This document shows positions 30,077 through 41,318 of a stretch of 64,000 nucleotides of DNA, piece after piece. The stretch lies in contig JAJZXX010000176.1 in NCBI GenBank assembly GCA_021806205.1, forward strand, positions 19,996 to 83,995, in the 5' to 3' direction. The translations under genes and the position numbers were made by a program. The notes under the pieces are model-generated. The model was not told the origin of the DNA. It searched no databases and worked only from the letters and a program-made list of their open reading frames with translations. Position 1 is the stretch's first letter; each line of letters starts with the position of its first letter. The DNA is from Bacillota bacterium (GTDB lineage Bacteria; Bacillota; Sulfobacillia; Sulfobacillales; Sulfobacillaceae).

Positions 30077-30518
30077 AAATCAGACGCCTACCACAATAGG
30101 GGAGGGCTCGGTCCGTGTGGTCCGCGATGTCAAGGTACGAGGCAACCTGCCGCGGGTCTTTGTTACCTTTCTGACTTGGGAAGCGTATTCCTGCTTTATG
30201 GGAGCGACGCCTAGGCCATCTTTTTTAGCTTTTACGTGGCTTGGGGTGCGACCGCCGCTGATCTCTGACAGCCTATAGGCGCGCGGCTCTTATGAAATCG
30301 CCGAAGCGGGGCCTCATCCGATTCCACGCGGCCTGACAGTACGAGAACTGTCAGATTAAGTGGAAGCCAGGATCGGACAGCCGGTGTTTTTTCGACATTG
30401 ACGATGTCCAATATGGCGCACTCCCAACCTACATCCCGTGTCGGGTATGTGCTATCCAAGGCAAGCATTTATTGTGGGTGTAAGACCCCTAGGCTATAAT
30501 GACCCTGAGGTGTTGAGT

Positions 30519-31193
30519 ATGCGTGTGCAATCTGGCCAGATTGCGGTCGGATTGGCAGCCCTGCTTTTAGGGTTGATGGTCGCGGTGCAGTTCCGTCTAA
30601 GGGATGTGGTTCCTCCTTCGACAAACACCAGCCAGTTGCTTATGCTTTTGAGGCAAGCGGATCAGAAGCGAAACCAATTGAGCCAGCAGGTCGCGCATCT
30701 CAACATGTTGCTGGACCAGAAGTTGGGTCGCCAGGCGTCGGCGCGGCACTTGAACAGCGTACTCATTCAGGATGAAATTTTGGCAGGTACGGTGCCGGTG
30801 ACGGGTCCGGGCGTCACGGTCACCTGGTCTAATGGGTCGGCACCGGCTGCGTATCAAATTACCGATATCGACTTGTTGCTGTTAGTCAACGAGCTGAGAG
30901 CGGCTGGGGCAGAAGCCATTTCCATTAATGGTCAAAGGATTACAGCCCAGACCGAAATCCGTTCGGCAGCCAATTATATTTTGATTAATCAGGCGCAGTC
31001 AGGAGCGCCGTTTACGGTGAAAGCCATCGGGCAGCCCCAGGCATTGTCCGGGGCTTTGACGTTGTCCGGGGGACTTTATGACGAGTCTCAGCAGGAAGGG
31101 CTTTCCATGACGATTACTAAGGATAAATCGGTCGATATTCCGGCGGCCCCGCCCTCAATATTGACGGGCATCTCTCAAAAGTCAAGTCCCTAA
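30519..31193 (+). CDS. DUF881-family membrane-anchored protein
   Basis: N-terminal TM; coiled coil; GPGVTVTWSNGS; INGQRITAQTEIRSAANYILIN; PFTVKAIGQP. Confidence 0.85.
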   Translation: MRVQSGQIAVGLAALLLGLMVAVQFRLRDVVPPSTNTSQLLMLLRQADQKRNQLSQQVAHLNMLLDQKLGRQASARHLNSVLIQDEILAGTVPVTGPGVTVTWSNGSAPAAYQITDIDLLLLVNELRAAGAEAISINGQRITAQTEIRSAANYILINQAQSGAPFTVKAIGQPQALSGALTLSGGLYDESQQEGLSMTITKDKSVDIPAAPPSILTGISQKSSP

Positions 31194-31208
31194 CGTCGGG
31201 ACGGAAAG

Positions 31209-32441
31209 GTGTGTGGCATGAGCCAACAATCAGGTGAGCGAATTACATATGCATTGGGGTCGATCCGTGTCCCCGACCACCCCATCATTCCGTTTATTGA
31301 AGGGGACGGGATTGGTCCGGATATTTGGCGGGCCACCCAACGGGTGGTGGATGCGGCTTTAAAAAAAAGTTACGGTGGAGCGCGGGAGATTGTTTGGAAA
31401 GAAGTGCTGGCAGGCGAAAAGGCGTTCCGGGCCACGGGTGAATGGTTGCCGCAAGCTACGTTAGACGCTCTGTCGGAGTATAAGGTGGGCATCAAAGGTC
31501 CCTTGACGACTCCGGTGGGCGGGGGTATACGAAGCCTAAACGTCACCATACGCCAGGAATTGGATCTCTACGCGTGCGTGCGTCCGGTGAGGTATATAGC
31601 GGGGGTTCCCTCGCCCATGAAAGAGCCTGAGCATGTCGATATGGTCATTTTCCGGGAGAACACGGAGGACGTCTATGCTGGCATCGAATGGGCCAGCGAC
31701 TCACCCGAAGCCGTTAAACTCATCCAATTTCTTAATGGGGAACTTAATCGCCAGGTGAATATCCACGCCGGCATCGGAATTAAGCCGATTACCCCCAAAG
31801 GCAGTGAACGACTTATTCGCCGGGCCATTCAATATGCTGTCAACCATCATCGACGATCCGTAACGTTGATGCATAAGGGCAATATCATGAAGTTTACGGA
31901 AGGTGCTTTTAGGGATTGGGGATATGCCTTGGCGGCGCGTGAATTTGGGGACGTGGTGGTCACCGAGGATGCTCTGTACCAAGAGTACGACGGCAAGCTT
32001 CCCGAGGGAAAGATTCTTTTGAAAGACCGTATCGCCGATATTACTTTTCAGCAGGTCTTACTGCGTCCTCGGGAATTTGACGTCATTGCCTGCCCAAATT
32101 TGAACGGGGACTATCTATCGGACGCACTGGCCGCCCAAGTGGGCGGTGTCGGGATGGCGCCTGGGTCCAACATCTCTGACGAGGTGGCGGTGTTTGAGGC
32201 GACACACGGCACAGCTCCGAAATACGCCGACCTTGATAAGGTCAATCCCAGTTCGCTTATCCTGTCCGCTATCATGATGTTGGAGCACTTAGGCTGGGAT
32301 GACGCGGCAGAGAATATTCGCCGCGGTTTAGACGGCGCCATTGGAAAAAAGGTGGTGACCTATGACTTGGCCCGGCAGACGGCCGGAGCGCGGGAAGTCA
32401 AGACATCGGAGTTTGCCAGCGCCATTATTGACGAACTTTAA
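31209..32441 (+). CDS. icd: isocitrate dehydrogenase (NADP)
   Basis: [73 protein letters not shown]. Confidence 0.96.
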   Translation: MCGMSQQSGERITYALGSIRVPDHPIIPFIEGDGIGPDIWRATQRVVDAALKKSYGGAREIVWKEVLAGEKAFRATGEWLPQATLDALSEYKVGIKGPLTTPVGGGIRSLNVTIRQELDLYACVRPVRYIAGVPSPMKEPEHVDMVIFRENTEDVYAGIEWASDSPEAVKLIQFLNGELNRQVNIHAGIGIKPITPKGSERLIRRAIQYAVNHHRRSVTLMHKGNIMKFTEGAFRDWGYALAAREFGDVVVTEDALYQEYDGKLPEGKILLKDRIADITFQQVLLRPREFDVIACPNLNGDYLSDALAAQVGGVGMAPGSNISDEVAVFEATHGTAPKYADLDKVNPSSLILSAIMMLEHLGWDDAAENIRRGLDGAIGKKVVTYDLARQTAGAREVKTSEFASAIIDEL

Positions 32442-32459
32442 ATTGGGAGGGATGAATTA

Positions 32460-33401
32460 ATGTTTCGACGCCATAAGATTACGGTGATTGGATCGGGCGC
32501 TACGGGAGCGACCACCGCCCACTTGCTCGCCTTAAAAGAGTTGGGGGATATTGTCCTGGTGGACATTCAGGAGGGAGTGCCCCAAGGCAAGGCCCTCGAC
32601 ATGTGGGAATCCGGACCGATTGAGCACTTTTCCATGAAAGTGGTGGGCACCAACGACTATGCGTTAACCAAGGACTCCGACATTATTGTCGTGACCGCGG
32701 GTCTACCGAGAAAAGAAGGAATGAGCCGCAACGATCTACTGAAAATCAATTCCGAAGTCGTGGGTGGTGTCGTGAAAGAGGCCGCGCGGCTTTCGCCCGA
32801 TTCCATGATTGTGGTGTTAACCAACCCGGCCGACGTGATGGCTTATGTCGCCCAAAAAGCGAGTGGATTTCCCCACCACCGGGTCATGGGCCAGGCCGGG
32901 GTATTGGACTCCGCCCGCTTTCGCACCTTTTTAGCGGAGGCGCTCCAGGTTTCCCCGAGGGATATTTCGGCATTTGTCATGGGGGGACACGGCGACGACA
33001 TGGTGCCCCTGGTGCGCTATTCATACGCGGGGGGTATTCCGATCGAAAAACTCCTGTCGCAGGAGGAAATCGCCAAAATTGTCAAACGGACGCGCACGGG
33101 CGGCGGCGAGGTGCTTTCGTTGATGAAGGCCTCCGCCTATTATGCGCCAGCATCATCGCTGGCGGAGATGGTCAAGGCGGTCTTATTAGACGAAAGACGG
33201 ATTCTTCCGGTGATTAGCTACTTGGATGGTGAGTATGGCGAACGCGACATCTACGTGGGCGTTCCGGCGGTTGTGGGCGGCCACGGTGTGGAAAAAGTGC
33301 TAGAAGTTGACTTTACCGAGGAAGAAAAGGCTATGTTTCAAAAGTCGGTGTCGTCTGTTCGGGAACCATTGATGCTCCTAAACTTAGACTTAAAAGGGTA
33401 G
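32460..33401 (+). CDS. mdh: malate dehydrogenase
   Basis: VIGSGATGATTAHLLALKELGDIVLVDI, TAGLPRKEGMSRNDLL, LTNPADVM, MGGHGDDMVPL. Confidence 0.95.
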   Translation: MFRRHKITVIGSGATGATTAHLLALKELGDIVLVDIQEGVPQGKALDMWESGPIEHFSMKVVGTNDYALTKDSDIIVVTAGLPRKEGMSRNDLLKINSEVVGGVVKEAARLSPDSMIVVLTNPADVMAYVAQKASGFPHHRVMGQAGVLDSARFRTFLAEALQVSPRDISAFVMGGHGDDMVPLVRYSYAGGIPIEKLLSQEEIAKIVKRTRTGGGEVLSLMKASAYYAPASSLAEMVKAVLLDERRILPVISYLDGEYGERDIYVGVPAVVGGHGVEKVLEVDFTEEEKAMFQKSVSSVREPLMLLNLDLKG

Positions 33402-33509
33402 CGAGTGCCGGGCATCCCGGCTTGGCGAAGCTCCGGGTGCTAGGGCTGAGACGATGGCGGTTTGCTGCTTTAGGATGTTGGTAGGGAAACTGGGAGGGGG
33501 ACAACTCTG

Positions 33510-34625
33510 GTGAAACAGTACGAGTATCTGGCGAAGGGAGTGCTTCGGGAACATGGCATTCCGATTCCTCCAGGGCGATTGGTCAACAATCCCGGCGAAG
33601 CCGCCGAGGCGGTGAGAGACATTGGGCCGGCGGCTCTAAAGGCTCAGGTGCTGGTGGGCGGTCGCGGCAAGGCGGGTGGGATTCGGTTTGCGACGAATCC
33701 GGACGAGGCGCGTGGGGTGGCCGCGGCTATGATTGGCATGGACCTTAAGGGTTACACCGTGGAACGCTTGTATGCCGAAGGCAAACTTGAAATCGAACGG
33801 GAGTTCTACATATCGGTGACGACCGATCGCAACAAGAAGATACCGCTGGTGATGGCGTCACTGGCCGGCGGTGTCGAAATCGAAGACGTGGACGATTCCA
33901 AGATTGTACGACAATGGGTGGACCCGAGGGTCGGAGTGTTGCCCTACTTCGGTCGGGAATTGGCGCAGCGGCTGGGGCTGGAAGGAACCCTAGCGAAAGA
34001 ACTCGCGGATTTGGTCGTCAAGTTGTACGCGATATTTCGGGAAAAAGACGCGGAATTGGTCGAGATAAATCCCTTGGCGGTGGTGGGGGGGCACCTCATT
34101 GCCGCTGATGCCCGTTTGAACATTGACGACAGCGCACTCTTCAGGCACAAGACGGTCGAGATTATTGACGAAGGGTCCGACTTAGAGAAAAAGGTGCACA
34201 AAATCGGGTTGGCCTACGTCGAATTGGACGGGGATATCGCGATTATGGCCAATGGGGCCGGCATGGCCATGGCGACCGTCGACGCCATTCAATATTTTGG
34301 GGGACGGCCCGCTAACTTCCTCGATGCGGGCGGGGGCGCATCGGTTGAACCGACAGCCCAAGCATTGGATGTCCTGGTATCCATGAAGCCGAAAGTGATA
34401 TTCATCAACATCTTCGGGGGGATTACCCGCTGTGATGATGTGGCCCGGGCGATTTTGCAAGTAAAAAACACTACCGGGATACCAGTGCCATTGGTCGTGC
34501 GTCTAGTGGGTACCAACGAGAAGGAAGGCGTGGCACTTTTGGAACAGGCAGGCATATCCGCATACTCCGACATGGCCCCGGCCGCGCAACGTGCCGTGGA
34601 ACTTAGAGGGGGGGGGCGGTCGTAA
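33510..34625 (+). CDS. sucC: succinyl-CoA ligase beta subunit (GTG start)
   Basis: AKGVLREHGIPIPPG, LKAQVLVGGRGKAGGI, NFLDAGGGASVE, NIFGGITRCDDVARAI. Confidence 0.95.
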   Translation: MKQYEYLAKGVLREHGIPIPPGRLVNNPGEAAEAVRDIGPAALKAQVLVGGRGKAGGIRFATNPDEARGVAAAMIGMDLKGYTVERLYAEGKLEIEREFYISVTTDRNKKIPLVMASLAGGVEIEDVDDSKIVRQWVDPRVGVLPYFGRELAQRLGLEGTLAKELADLVVKLYAIFREKDAELVEINPLAVVGGHLIAADARLNIDDSALFRHKTVEIIDEGSDLEKKVHKIGLAYVELDGDIAIMANGAGMAMATVDAIQYFGGRPANFLDAGGGASVEPTAQALDVLVSMKPKVIFINIFGGITRCDDVARAILQVKNTTGIPVPLVVRLVGTNEKEGVALLEQAGISAYSDMAPAAQRAVELRGGGRS

Positions 34626-35497
34626 TGGCAGTGTTGTTGACGAAACACTCCAAAGTCATCGTCCAGGGAATCACCGGGAACCAAGGGCAATTTCATACAA
34701 AGCAAATGTTAGCCTACGGCACTCCCGTGGTGGGGGGCGTCTCTCCGGGCAAGTCCGGCAGCTCGGTGCACGGATTGCCGGTCTTTGACACGGTGGAGGC
34801 GGCCATGCGTACAACCAATGCTGACGCATCGATTGTGTTTGTGCCGGCGCCTTTTGCGAAAGACGCGGCCTTTGAGGCGTTGGAAAACGGGATCAAACTT
34901 GTGGTGATGATTCCTGAACACATTCCCGTAATAGATTCGATGGATATTGTGGCACGGGCGCAGGAATTGGGCGCGACCGTCATCGGGCCCAACACTTTTG
35001 GCATTATTTCACCCGGGGAGCACACCAAGATGGGGATAATGCCCAACCACATCTATCAAAACGGACCTATTGGGGTCGTGGCCCGATCGGGAACCTTGAG
35101 CTATGAGATTGCTTTTAGTTTGACCAATGGGGGCTTTGGCCAAACCACGGTGGTGGGTATGGGGGGCGACCCGGTGGTCGGCCAAACCTTTATCTCGGTC
35201 CTGCACCACTTTAAAGAGGATCCCGACACGCGGGCGGTCGTGATGGTCGGCGAGATCGGGGGCAGCGCTGAAGAAGAGGCGGCGGAGTATCTCAAGAGTT
35301 TTGGGAAGCCGGTCGTCGCTTATTTGGCCGGTCGTGCGGCGCCGCCGGGCAAACGCATGGGACACGCGGGCGCCATCATAGAGCGGGGCCGCGGGACGCT
35401 AGAATCCAAAGAAAAGGCCTTGAACCAGGCGGGTGCCAGTGTCGTGACCATGCCCTGGCAAGTGGTCGACGCCTTAAGAGAAGCTATCTCGGGTTAA
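34625..35497 (+). CDS. sucD: succinyl-CoA ligase alpha subunit
   Basis: [45 protein letters not shown]. Confidence 0.96.
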   Translation: MAVLLTKHSKVIVQGITGNQGQFHTKQMLAYGTPVVGGVSPGKSGSSVHGLPVFDTVEAAMRTTNADASIVFVPAPFAKDAAFEALENGIKLVVMIPEHIPVIDSMDIVARAQELGATVIGPNTFGIISPGEHTKMGIMPNHIYQNGPIGVVARSGTLSYEIAFSLTNGGFGQTTVVGMGGDPVVGQTFISVLHHFKEDPDTRAVVMVGEIGGSAEEEAAEYLKSFGKPVVAYLAGRAAPPGKRMGHAGAIIERGRGTLESKEKALNQAGASVVTMPWQVVDALREAISG

Positions 35498-35508
35498 GTG
35501 TCGCTTTC

Positions 35509-35552
35509 AAACTCGGGGCGACTCCCTCACGGGGAGCCGCCCCGAGTTGTTT
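35509..35552. terminator. rho-independent terminator between convergent sucD and FUSC gene
   Basis: AACTCGGGGCG ACTCCCTCACGGGGAGC CGCCCCGAGTT GTTTT; 11-bp outer stem plus inner CTCC/GGAG. Confidence 0.9.
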
Positions 35553-35564
35553 TGTGCAAGATTC

Positions 35565-37436
35565 TCAGGAACTCTTGGTTCGGGCCCCCGACGGCAATAC
35601 CCCGAGATCTTCGGCGAGATCCCAGAGCCGAGCTTCAATAGCCGGATAGCCGGGAATTGCCGGAATGCGGTGCAGTGTCAACGTGGTTCTATCCTCAATT
35701 CGGTTAGCGAGGATGTTCCAGACCGGCTGCAGCGACTGAGCCAGATTAGGGTCAGCCGGGTGACTCTCATCGCAGGCGGCGATGACCAGGTACGCAAGCC
35801 GTTCAATCGATAGTAAAAGCGGCCAGATTTTGTCACTGATAGGGGGGATTTCGCCTAAGCCGACTTCGTAAATGTGGTGCATGGCAAACACCTGATTCAA
35901 GGTAGCGGCTCGCAGCCTTTTCGTGTCCGCTTCGGTTTTTAAGATCGCTTCTAGGAGACGGCCGGTGTTTTTTACCACCGCTTGGGCTTGGTGGGGAAGG
36001 CGAGTCGCTGACGCTTGGCCCCACAACCCCAAGGCAAAAGCCACGCCGATCGCAGCGCCAACAAGCGTATCCAAAAAACGCGCCCAGATCATGGGCATTA
36101 CGGGCGGGTGGGCTCCGAAATTGATGATGATGAGAGCTAGCGCGGTGATAAATACCACTGCGATGCCATAATTTTTTGCCATAAAATACAGCATGAGGAG
36201 CTGCAAAATGACAATCAGGACGGCTGTGAAAAGACCGGAGGGGCGCAGCGCAATCAAGGCCCCGCTTAACCCTAAGCCGATGGTGGTGCCCAAGGTCCGC
36301 TGGACGGTGCGCTGCGCGATGATGACCGTCGAGACTCCCAAAAGCACAGCCGAAGAGGTTAAGGGCACCCAAAAAGGATGGGAGATTCCGAGCGCATGGG
36401 CGATTAAGACCGAAAAACTCACCGCCAAGCCGATCCGCAAGGTGGCCGGGGCTACCAGACCGTTCCAACTCAGGGACCCGGTCAAGCGTTCTCCGACCGT
36501 TGGATGGTAAGGCGTCTGGGGCTCATCGGTACGGCTGCCGTTAACGATATCTAGGGTCTCCTGCATGACGGCGTGCCATCGTTGCCAGGTATTATCCTGG
36601 GGATTTTTTTCAGGTATGGTCAATGGGTCCGAGTGGTTTTGAGGGTGACGAATCTGCCCGGCGATGCGATGGAGCAGTGTGGCCCACTCGGGATCAACCG
36701 GGGCTTTAACCTGGCTAGATAATCCAAAGGCGGCCCGCAATACTTCTTCGGCCTGGACGGCCAACTGTTTGAGCCTTTGATCATTTGTGCCAGTGGCGGC
36801 GCGGTGTCCCAGCACCACGGCCCGTGCGGCCTGATGACCGCTGGCCGTCTCGCTTGAGGTTCCGAGATGCTGCACGAAATCACCCAGTCCGCGGTAGGCT
36901 TGGCTTACCGGAGCGAATGCGGGTCCGTTGCGGTTCCACAACCAGTCAGACATGCCGATGAGCCAGGCGATGGCGGCACCGCCTAACACGGACAACAATC
37001 GGATCGGAAGAATGCCCGCGGGGTGTAAAGGCAGAGCTGCACTAATGCAGGCGATCAGGACAAACATAAATCCGGCGGGCAAGGGAACATCCAGGGCCGC
37101 CGTCAAATACGTCGCACTAGCGGCCAAAAACCCTAAGGCGAGGGCCATATGCCACCAGACCACCGACAGTGCTCCCAGAGCAAAGGACGCGGTGAGTCCG
37201 AGCCCTACGATAGCTAAGGTGAGGGCGCGGATGCGATACGGCTGATCATGGACATAGAGTGAGGTGAATCCTCCCATAAATGCCCAGACACCCCATTGCA
37301 GGTGTCCGAGCATGAACCCGATCAAAAGTCCGAGGCTGGTCGCTAACCCCATTCCCCCCAGACGACGCCAGGGATCGGGCCCTTTTTTGATGGCAAAAGC
37401 ACTTTTGAGTGGTAATCCTTTGGACAACGCATCCAT
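35565..37436 (-). CDS. FUSC/aromatic-acid-exporter-like membrane protein
   Basis: Two blocks of TM helices; PFWVPLTSSAVLLG, TVQRTLGTTIGLGLSGALIAL; MDALSKG start at 37436. Confidence 0.82.
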   Translation of the reverse strand: MDALSKGLPLKSAFAIKKGPDPWRRLGGMGLATSLGLLIGFMLGHLQWGVWAFMGGFTSLYVHDQPYRIRALTLAIVGLGLTASFALGALSVVWWHMALALGFLAASATYLTAALDVPLPAGFMFVLIACISAALPLHPAGILPIRLLSVLGGAAIAWLIGMSDWLWNRNGPAFAPVSQAYRGLGDFVQHLGTSSETASGHQAARAVVLGHRAATGTNDQRLKQLAVQAEEVLRAAFGLSSQVKAPVDPEWATLLHRIAGQIRHPQNHSDPLTIPEKNPQDNTWQRWHAVMQETLDIVNGSRTDEPQTPYHPTVGERLTGSLSWNGLVAPATLRIGLAVSFSVLIAHALGISHPFWVPLTSSAVLLGVSTVIIAQRTVQRTLGTTIGLGLSGALIALRPSGLFTAVLIVILQLLMLYFMAKNYGIAVVFITALALIIINFGAHPPVMPMIWARFLDTLVGAAIGVAFALGLWGQASATRLPHQAQAVVKNTGRLLEAILKTEADTKRLRAATLNQVFAMHHIYEVGLGEIPPISDKIWPLLLSIERLAYLVIAACDESHPADPNLAQSLQPVWNILANRIEDRTTLTLHRIPAIPGYPAIEARLWDLAEDLGVLPSGARTKSS

Positions 37437-37510
37437 ACACCGTCCCCCTTGTATTGCTAGCGTGCCCAGGCTGCGCTGGTTTTTTCCGGGGGATGTTGGC
37501 GGACCCGGTC

Positions 37511-37984
37511 TTATTCCACTTCGGACCGCACGACCGATTGAACCGCATCGCAAATTTCCTGGTAACTCGTGCAGCGGCAGATGTTAGAACGCAGCCATTC
37601 CACCAGGCGACCCTGGTCCGCGGCCCCTTGAAGGCTTAACGCATGGCCGACCATGAGAAATCCGGATGTACAGTAACCACACTGAAATGCCGATTGGCTC
37701 AAAAAAGCTTCTTGAATGGGGGCGTGTTTTAGCCCTTCCACGGTAGTGATGGAGTGATCCTCGACCTCTACCGTTAACATCAGGCAGGATTTTGTGGGGA
37801 TATTGTCGATTAGCACGGTGCATGCCCCGCAGTCACCATTTTCACAACCGGGTTTGGCCCCGGTGAGGCCCAGAGCATCGCCGCGCAGGGTATACAACAA
37901 GGTTTCTCCAGGGTAGATGATAACCTCGCGGGGCTCGTTGTTGATGGTTAAGGTGACCTCTTCGGGTCGCGTGAGCGATCGCAT
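37511..37984 (-). CDS. molybdenum hydroxylase [2Fe-2S] subunit
   Basis: GCENGDCGACTVLID, CGYCTSGFLMVGHAL...CRCTSYQEI. Confidence 0.93.
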   Translation of the reverse strand: MRSLTRPEEVTLTINNEPREVIIYPGETLLYTLRGDALGLTGAKPGCENGDCGACTVLIDNIPTKSCLMLTVEVEDHSITTVEGLKHAPIQEAFLSQSAFQCGYCTSGFLMVGHALSLQGAADQGRLVEWLRSNICRCTSYQEICDAVQSVVRSEVE

Positions 37985-37985
37985 G

Positions 37986-38831
37986 TTACGTCTCCTCCTC
38001 CAATTCCTCTAGCATTCCGGCCAAGGTGTATTGCGTGACAAATTCGCGGTAGGCACGCGACCCATGAGTGTCGCTGAGAGCTGGCATCGGCATGTGCTCG
38101 ACGGCGTCTTTGGCGCGGTCACTGGGACTACGTCGGCCATTGGACAAAATCTTATCCACCCGAGAGGAAACGAAGGGAAACCCGGCCCAACCCGAAAACG
38201 CCGCACGAATACCACCGTTGCGCCGTCGGATCAGTGCAATGGTGACCAAGGGGTAATCAATCCAGTCAATCCGTGTCATTTTGCGACTTTTAAACGCTAA
38301 TCCCTGGATTTCGTGCCCGTCGACGACGAGCGACACCAAAAAATCTCCGGGCTTTAATTTGAATGTTTGATCGTAGCGATCCCGAACGCGGTGGGTGCGC
38401 ATTCCGCCGATCGTGGCGACTTTGGCTTCAGCGCTATCGCTCATGAGGAAGGGCAAGATCGCCTCCCGGTAGGGAAGGGCGCTGAGTAGGTTTCCCCCTA
38501 AGGTGATTTGGCTTCGCACGGTATGATCGGCCACGCGGTCGGCCGTTGCCGTTAATAGCGGCCAAAGATTCCGATTTGCCACATGGGTGAGTCGAAGACC
38601 CGCGCCAAACTCGGCGCTGCCCTGGTACTCGCGGTGCACTAAAACTTCGGGGATGGCTTTGAGATCGATGACGGCGTCGAACCGGGCATCTTGCACGCGG
38701 ACTCGGGTGAGAATCTCGGTTCCTCCCCCATAAAAAGCGGGATGGTGCTGCTCTTTTGACAAGATGCGGAAGAGATCCAGCGCCTGGTCGACGGTGTCGG
38801 GCCGATAATAGAGGAGGTTAAAGGGCGCCAT
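37986..38831 (-). CDS. molybdenum hydroxylase FAD-binding subunit
   Basis: FYGGGTEILTRVRVQD, RSQITLGGNLLSALPYREAILPFL; lies between Fe-S and Mo subunits. Confidence 0.88.
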   Translation of the reverse strand: MAPFNLLYYRPDTVDQALDLFRILSKEQHHPAFYGGGTEILTRVRVQDARFDAVIDLKAIPEVLVHREYQGSAEFGAGLRLTHVANRNLWPLLTATADRVADHTVRSQITLGGNLLSALPYREAILPFLMSDSAEAKVATIGGMRTHRVRDRYDQTFKLKPGDFLVSLVVDGHEIQGLAFKSRKMTRIDWIDYPLVTIALIRRRNGGIRAAFSGWAGFPFVSSRVDKILSNGRRSPSDRAKDAVEHMPMPALSDTHGSRAYREFVTQYTLAGMLEELEEET

Positions 38832-41160
38832 AGGCTTTGCCCCCTTTCGCGCGCCAAATTACCTCGGGGGTCAAAGGCAAGACGTTGAGGGGAATATTGG
38901 CTGCTCGAGACAAGGCGTTGGCTAAAGCCGCGCCGATAGCAAGCACTCCGTGCTCGCCCAAGGGACGGGCGCCGAACGGGGAGTCGACTTGGGGCGTTTC
39001 CACAAATTCGACCAGGTATTGCTCCGCCTGTTCACCGACGCGCATGACTCGGTAACTGCGAAATTGGTTGGATAAAAATTGCCCCTGCGCGTCGTAGTGC
39101 ACGGCTTCGCGACTGGCGATGCCTAGGCCCATGTTCATGCCGCCCATGACTTGGCCGGCGGCTGCTTTGGGATTGATGACCTGCCCTGCATCCAGTACCG
39201 TGGCCGCCTTGAGAATGCGATATTGATGCGTGATGCGGTGATATTCCACCTCCACGGCTTGGACGCCCACGGTCCAGGCCGGGCCGGGCCGGCCATGCCC
39301 GGTTTGTTGGTCCAAGAGATTGAGATGACGAATCATAAAACGGCCCCGTCCCATGATTTGTCCACCGATGGAGTCGCCTTCCGGGTATTTGTAGCCGAGC
39401 GCTAAATCTTGGTATCGGAGCGCAATGGTGGGGTCGTCGCGGACAAATATTTTCTCGCCGCCGTAATCGAGATCATCGGGTGAGCACCGCAATATGGCGG
39501 CGGCAATACTTTTGAGTTGGCGCACCATATCATCCGCGGCATCCATCACGGCGCGTCCCACCATGTAGGTGGAGAGGCTCGCCACAGTCTTCCAGTGCTC
39601 CGGATCGACGGCCGTATTGACGTCTTCGTGAACAAATACCTGGTCTATGGGGATGCGTAATTGCTCGGCGAGGATTTGCGCGGCAGTGGTTTTTGTCGCC
39701 GGCCCAAACTCCACTGCGCCGATATTAAGATTGACACTGCCGTCGGAATTCATGAGGGTGATGGCCCCTGAAATCGCGTTGGGAGGACTGGACGAGGTCT
39801 TCCAAAATGCCGCCACCCCGGTGGCGCGGACGCGGTGAGCATCAATGGGTTCCACGGCGGCCTGGTTCCAGCGAATCACCCGGCGCATCTGTTCGATGCA
39901 AAGCGGCAAGTGGCCGAGATTGCTCCTGGTCAAGCGCGCCTTAGTGGGGGTGAGGTGTCCAGGGGCCAGCGCATTTTGTTCCCTGAGACGCAGAGGATCC
40001 TGGTCCAGGGCCTTGGCCAGTTCATCGATAGCCCGCTCCACCGCAAACGTCATAGGCATATGCCCAAACCCTCGAAAGGCGGTGGTGTAGGTGTGATTGG
40101 TGTACACAGAGAACACGTCCGTGTGAAGGTGTTCGATATTGTATGGACCCGTACACTGGGCCGCGATGGCACGGGCAATCCGTGGAGCTGAGTCGGTGTA
40201 GGCGCCAATATCCATATAAAACCGCATCTGGGCCGCCTGAATCATTCCGTCTTGGGTCGCGCCCAACTCGACCTCGGCTTCCATACCCATACCCACCGGA
40301 GACGTTGCCATATCGGCTTCGCGGGTGTTCACCAACTTGACCGTGTGGCCCCCGACCGCTCTAGAGGCCAAATAGGCTAAAAGTTCTAACTGGATAGCGG
40401 CCTTGCCACCGAATGCACCGCCCACTAAGGGCACCTGGACAATGATCTGACCGGGATTCAGTTTGAAGTATTTGGCCACCTGCTTTTGGACTTCGAAGGG
40501 GGACTGGGTGCTGGCCTGAATGAGGACACGCCCGTCCGGCAAAATCTCGGCCTTGGCGATGCGGGGTTCTATGGCCGCGTGATCGATTTGCGGGAGGCTC
40601 ACCTGGACCTTCACGCGCACCGAACATTTTTTTAGGAATCTATCGGGATCGCCTTTGATCATGTTGGCCTCATCGGCGATATTGCTGTGCTTTCGGGGAG
40701 AGGCCGGGGGAGTCGCCACGGTGTAGCTGCCGATATTATCATGGACTAAAGGTGCATTGGCCTTGAGGGCGTCTTGGATCGAGTTGACGACCGCTAAAGG
40801 CCGGTACCGCACTTTGATCAGGCTGGCCGCTTTTTGAGCGGCGGATTCATCACGCGCCACGATCAGAGCTACCGGTTCCCCCCAGTAGCGCACTTTGTCT
40901 TTGGCCAAGGGCGGCCGATCCTCGGTGACGTCGCCCGTTAATAAAGGCGCCAAGTCGCCCGCGGTTAAGATGGTCTGTACCCCGGCAACTTTCCGGGCAT
41001 CGGCGGTATGTATGCCAACAATTTTTGCGTGGGCCTGGCGGGCGGGTACAAAAAGGGCATGCCAGGTGCCCGGCACGTTCATATCATTCGTGTAGCGCGC
41101 TCGGCCGGTAACTTTGCTCGAGGCCTCCTTACGCCTCACACTGGTGCCGATAATGGTCAT
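38818..41160 (-). CDS. xanthine dehydrogenase-family Mo-binding subunit
   Basis: VRRKEASSKVTGRARYTNDM, GGAFGGKAA, TAFRGFGHMPMTFAVERAIDELA, GARPLGEHGVLAIGAALANAL. Confidence 0.93.
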   Translation of the reverse strand: MTIIGTSVRRKEASSKVTGRARYTNDMNVPGTWHALFVPARQAHAKIVGIHTADARKVAGVQTILTAGDLAPLLTGDVTEDRPPLAKDKVRYWGEPVALIVARDESAAQKAASLIKVRYRPLAVVNSIQDALKANAPLVHDNIGSYTVATPPASPRKHSNIADEANMIKGDPDRFLKKCSVRVKVQVSLPQIDHAAIEPRIAKAEILPDGRVLIQASTQSPFEVQKQVAKYFKLNPGQIIVQVPLVGGAFGGKAAIQLELLAYLASRAVGGHTVKLVNTREADMATSPVGMGMEAEVELGATQDGMIQAAQMRFYMDIGAYTDSAPRIARAIAAQCTGPYNIEHLHTDVFSVYTNHTYTTAFRGFGHMPMTFAVERAIDELAKALDQDPLRLREQNALAPGHLTPTKARLTRSNLGHLPLCIEQMRRVIRWNQAAVEPIDAHRVRATGVAAFWKTSSSPPNAISGAITLMNSDGSVNLNIGAVEFGPATKTTAAQILAEQLRIPIDQVFVHEDVNTAVDPEHWKTVASLSTYMVGRAVMDAADDMVRQLKSIAAAILRCSPDDLDYGGEKIFVRDDPTIALRYQDLALGYKYPEGDSIGGQIMGRGRFMIRHLNLLDQQTGHGRPGPAWTVGVQAVEVEYHRITHQYRILKAATVLDAGQVINPKAAAGQVMGGMNMGLGIASREAVHYDAQGQFLSNQFRSYRVMRVGEQAEQYLVEFVETPQVDSPFGARPLGEHGVLAIGAALANALSRAANIPLNVLPLTPEVIWRAKGGKAYGAL

Positions 41161-41318
41161 GAAAGTCCTCCTCAGGAATCGTGTCGACCCATTGGTAGCT
41201 TCCCTTACGCCAGGAGATTCTATGTGTCAGTGAAGGTGGGGGGTCAGCGTGGTATCATGTACCTATGATTCTGCAATACTGAACTGGGATAAGGGTTAGG
41301 CTCAAGAGGGTGGTTCGC

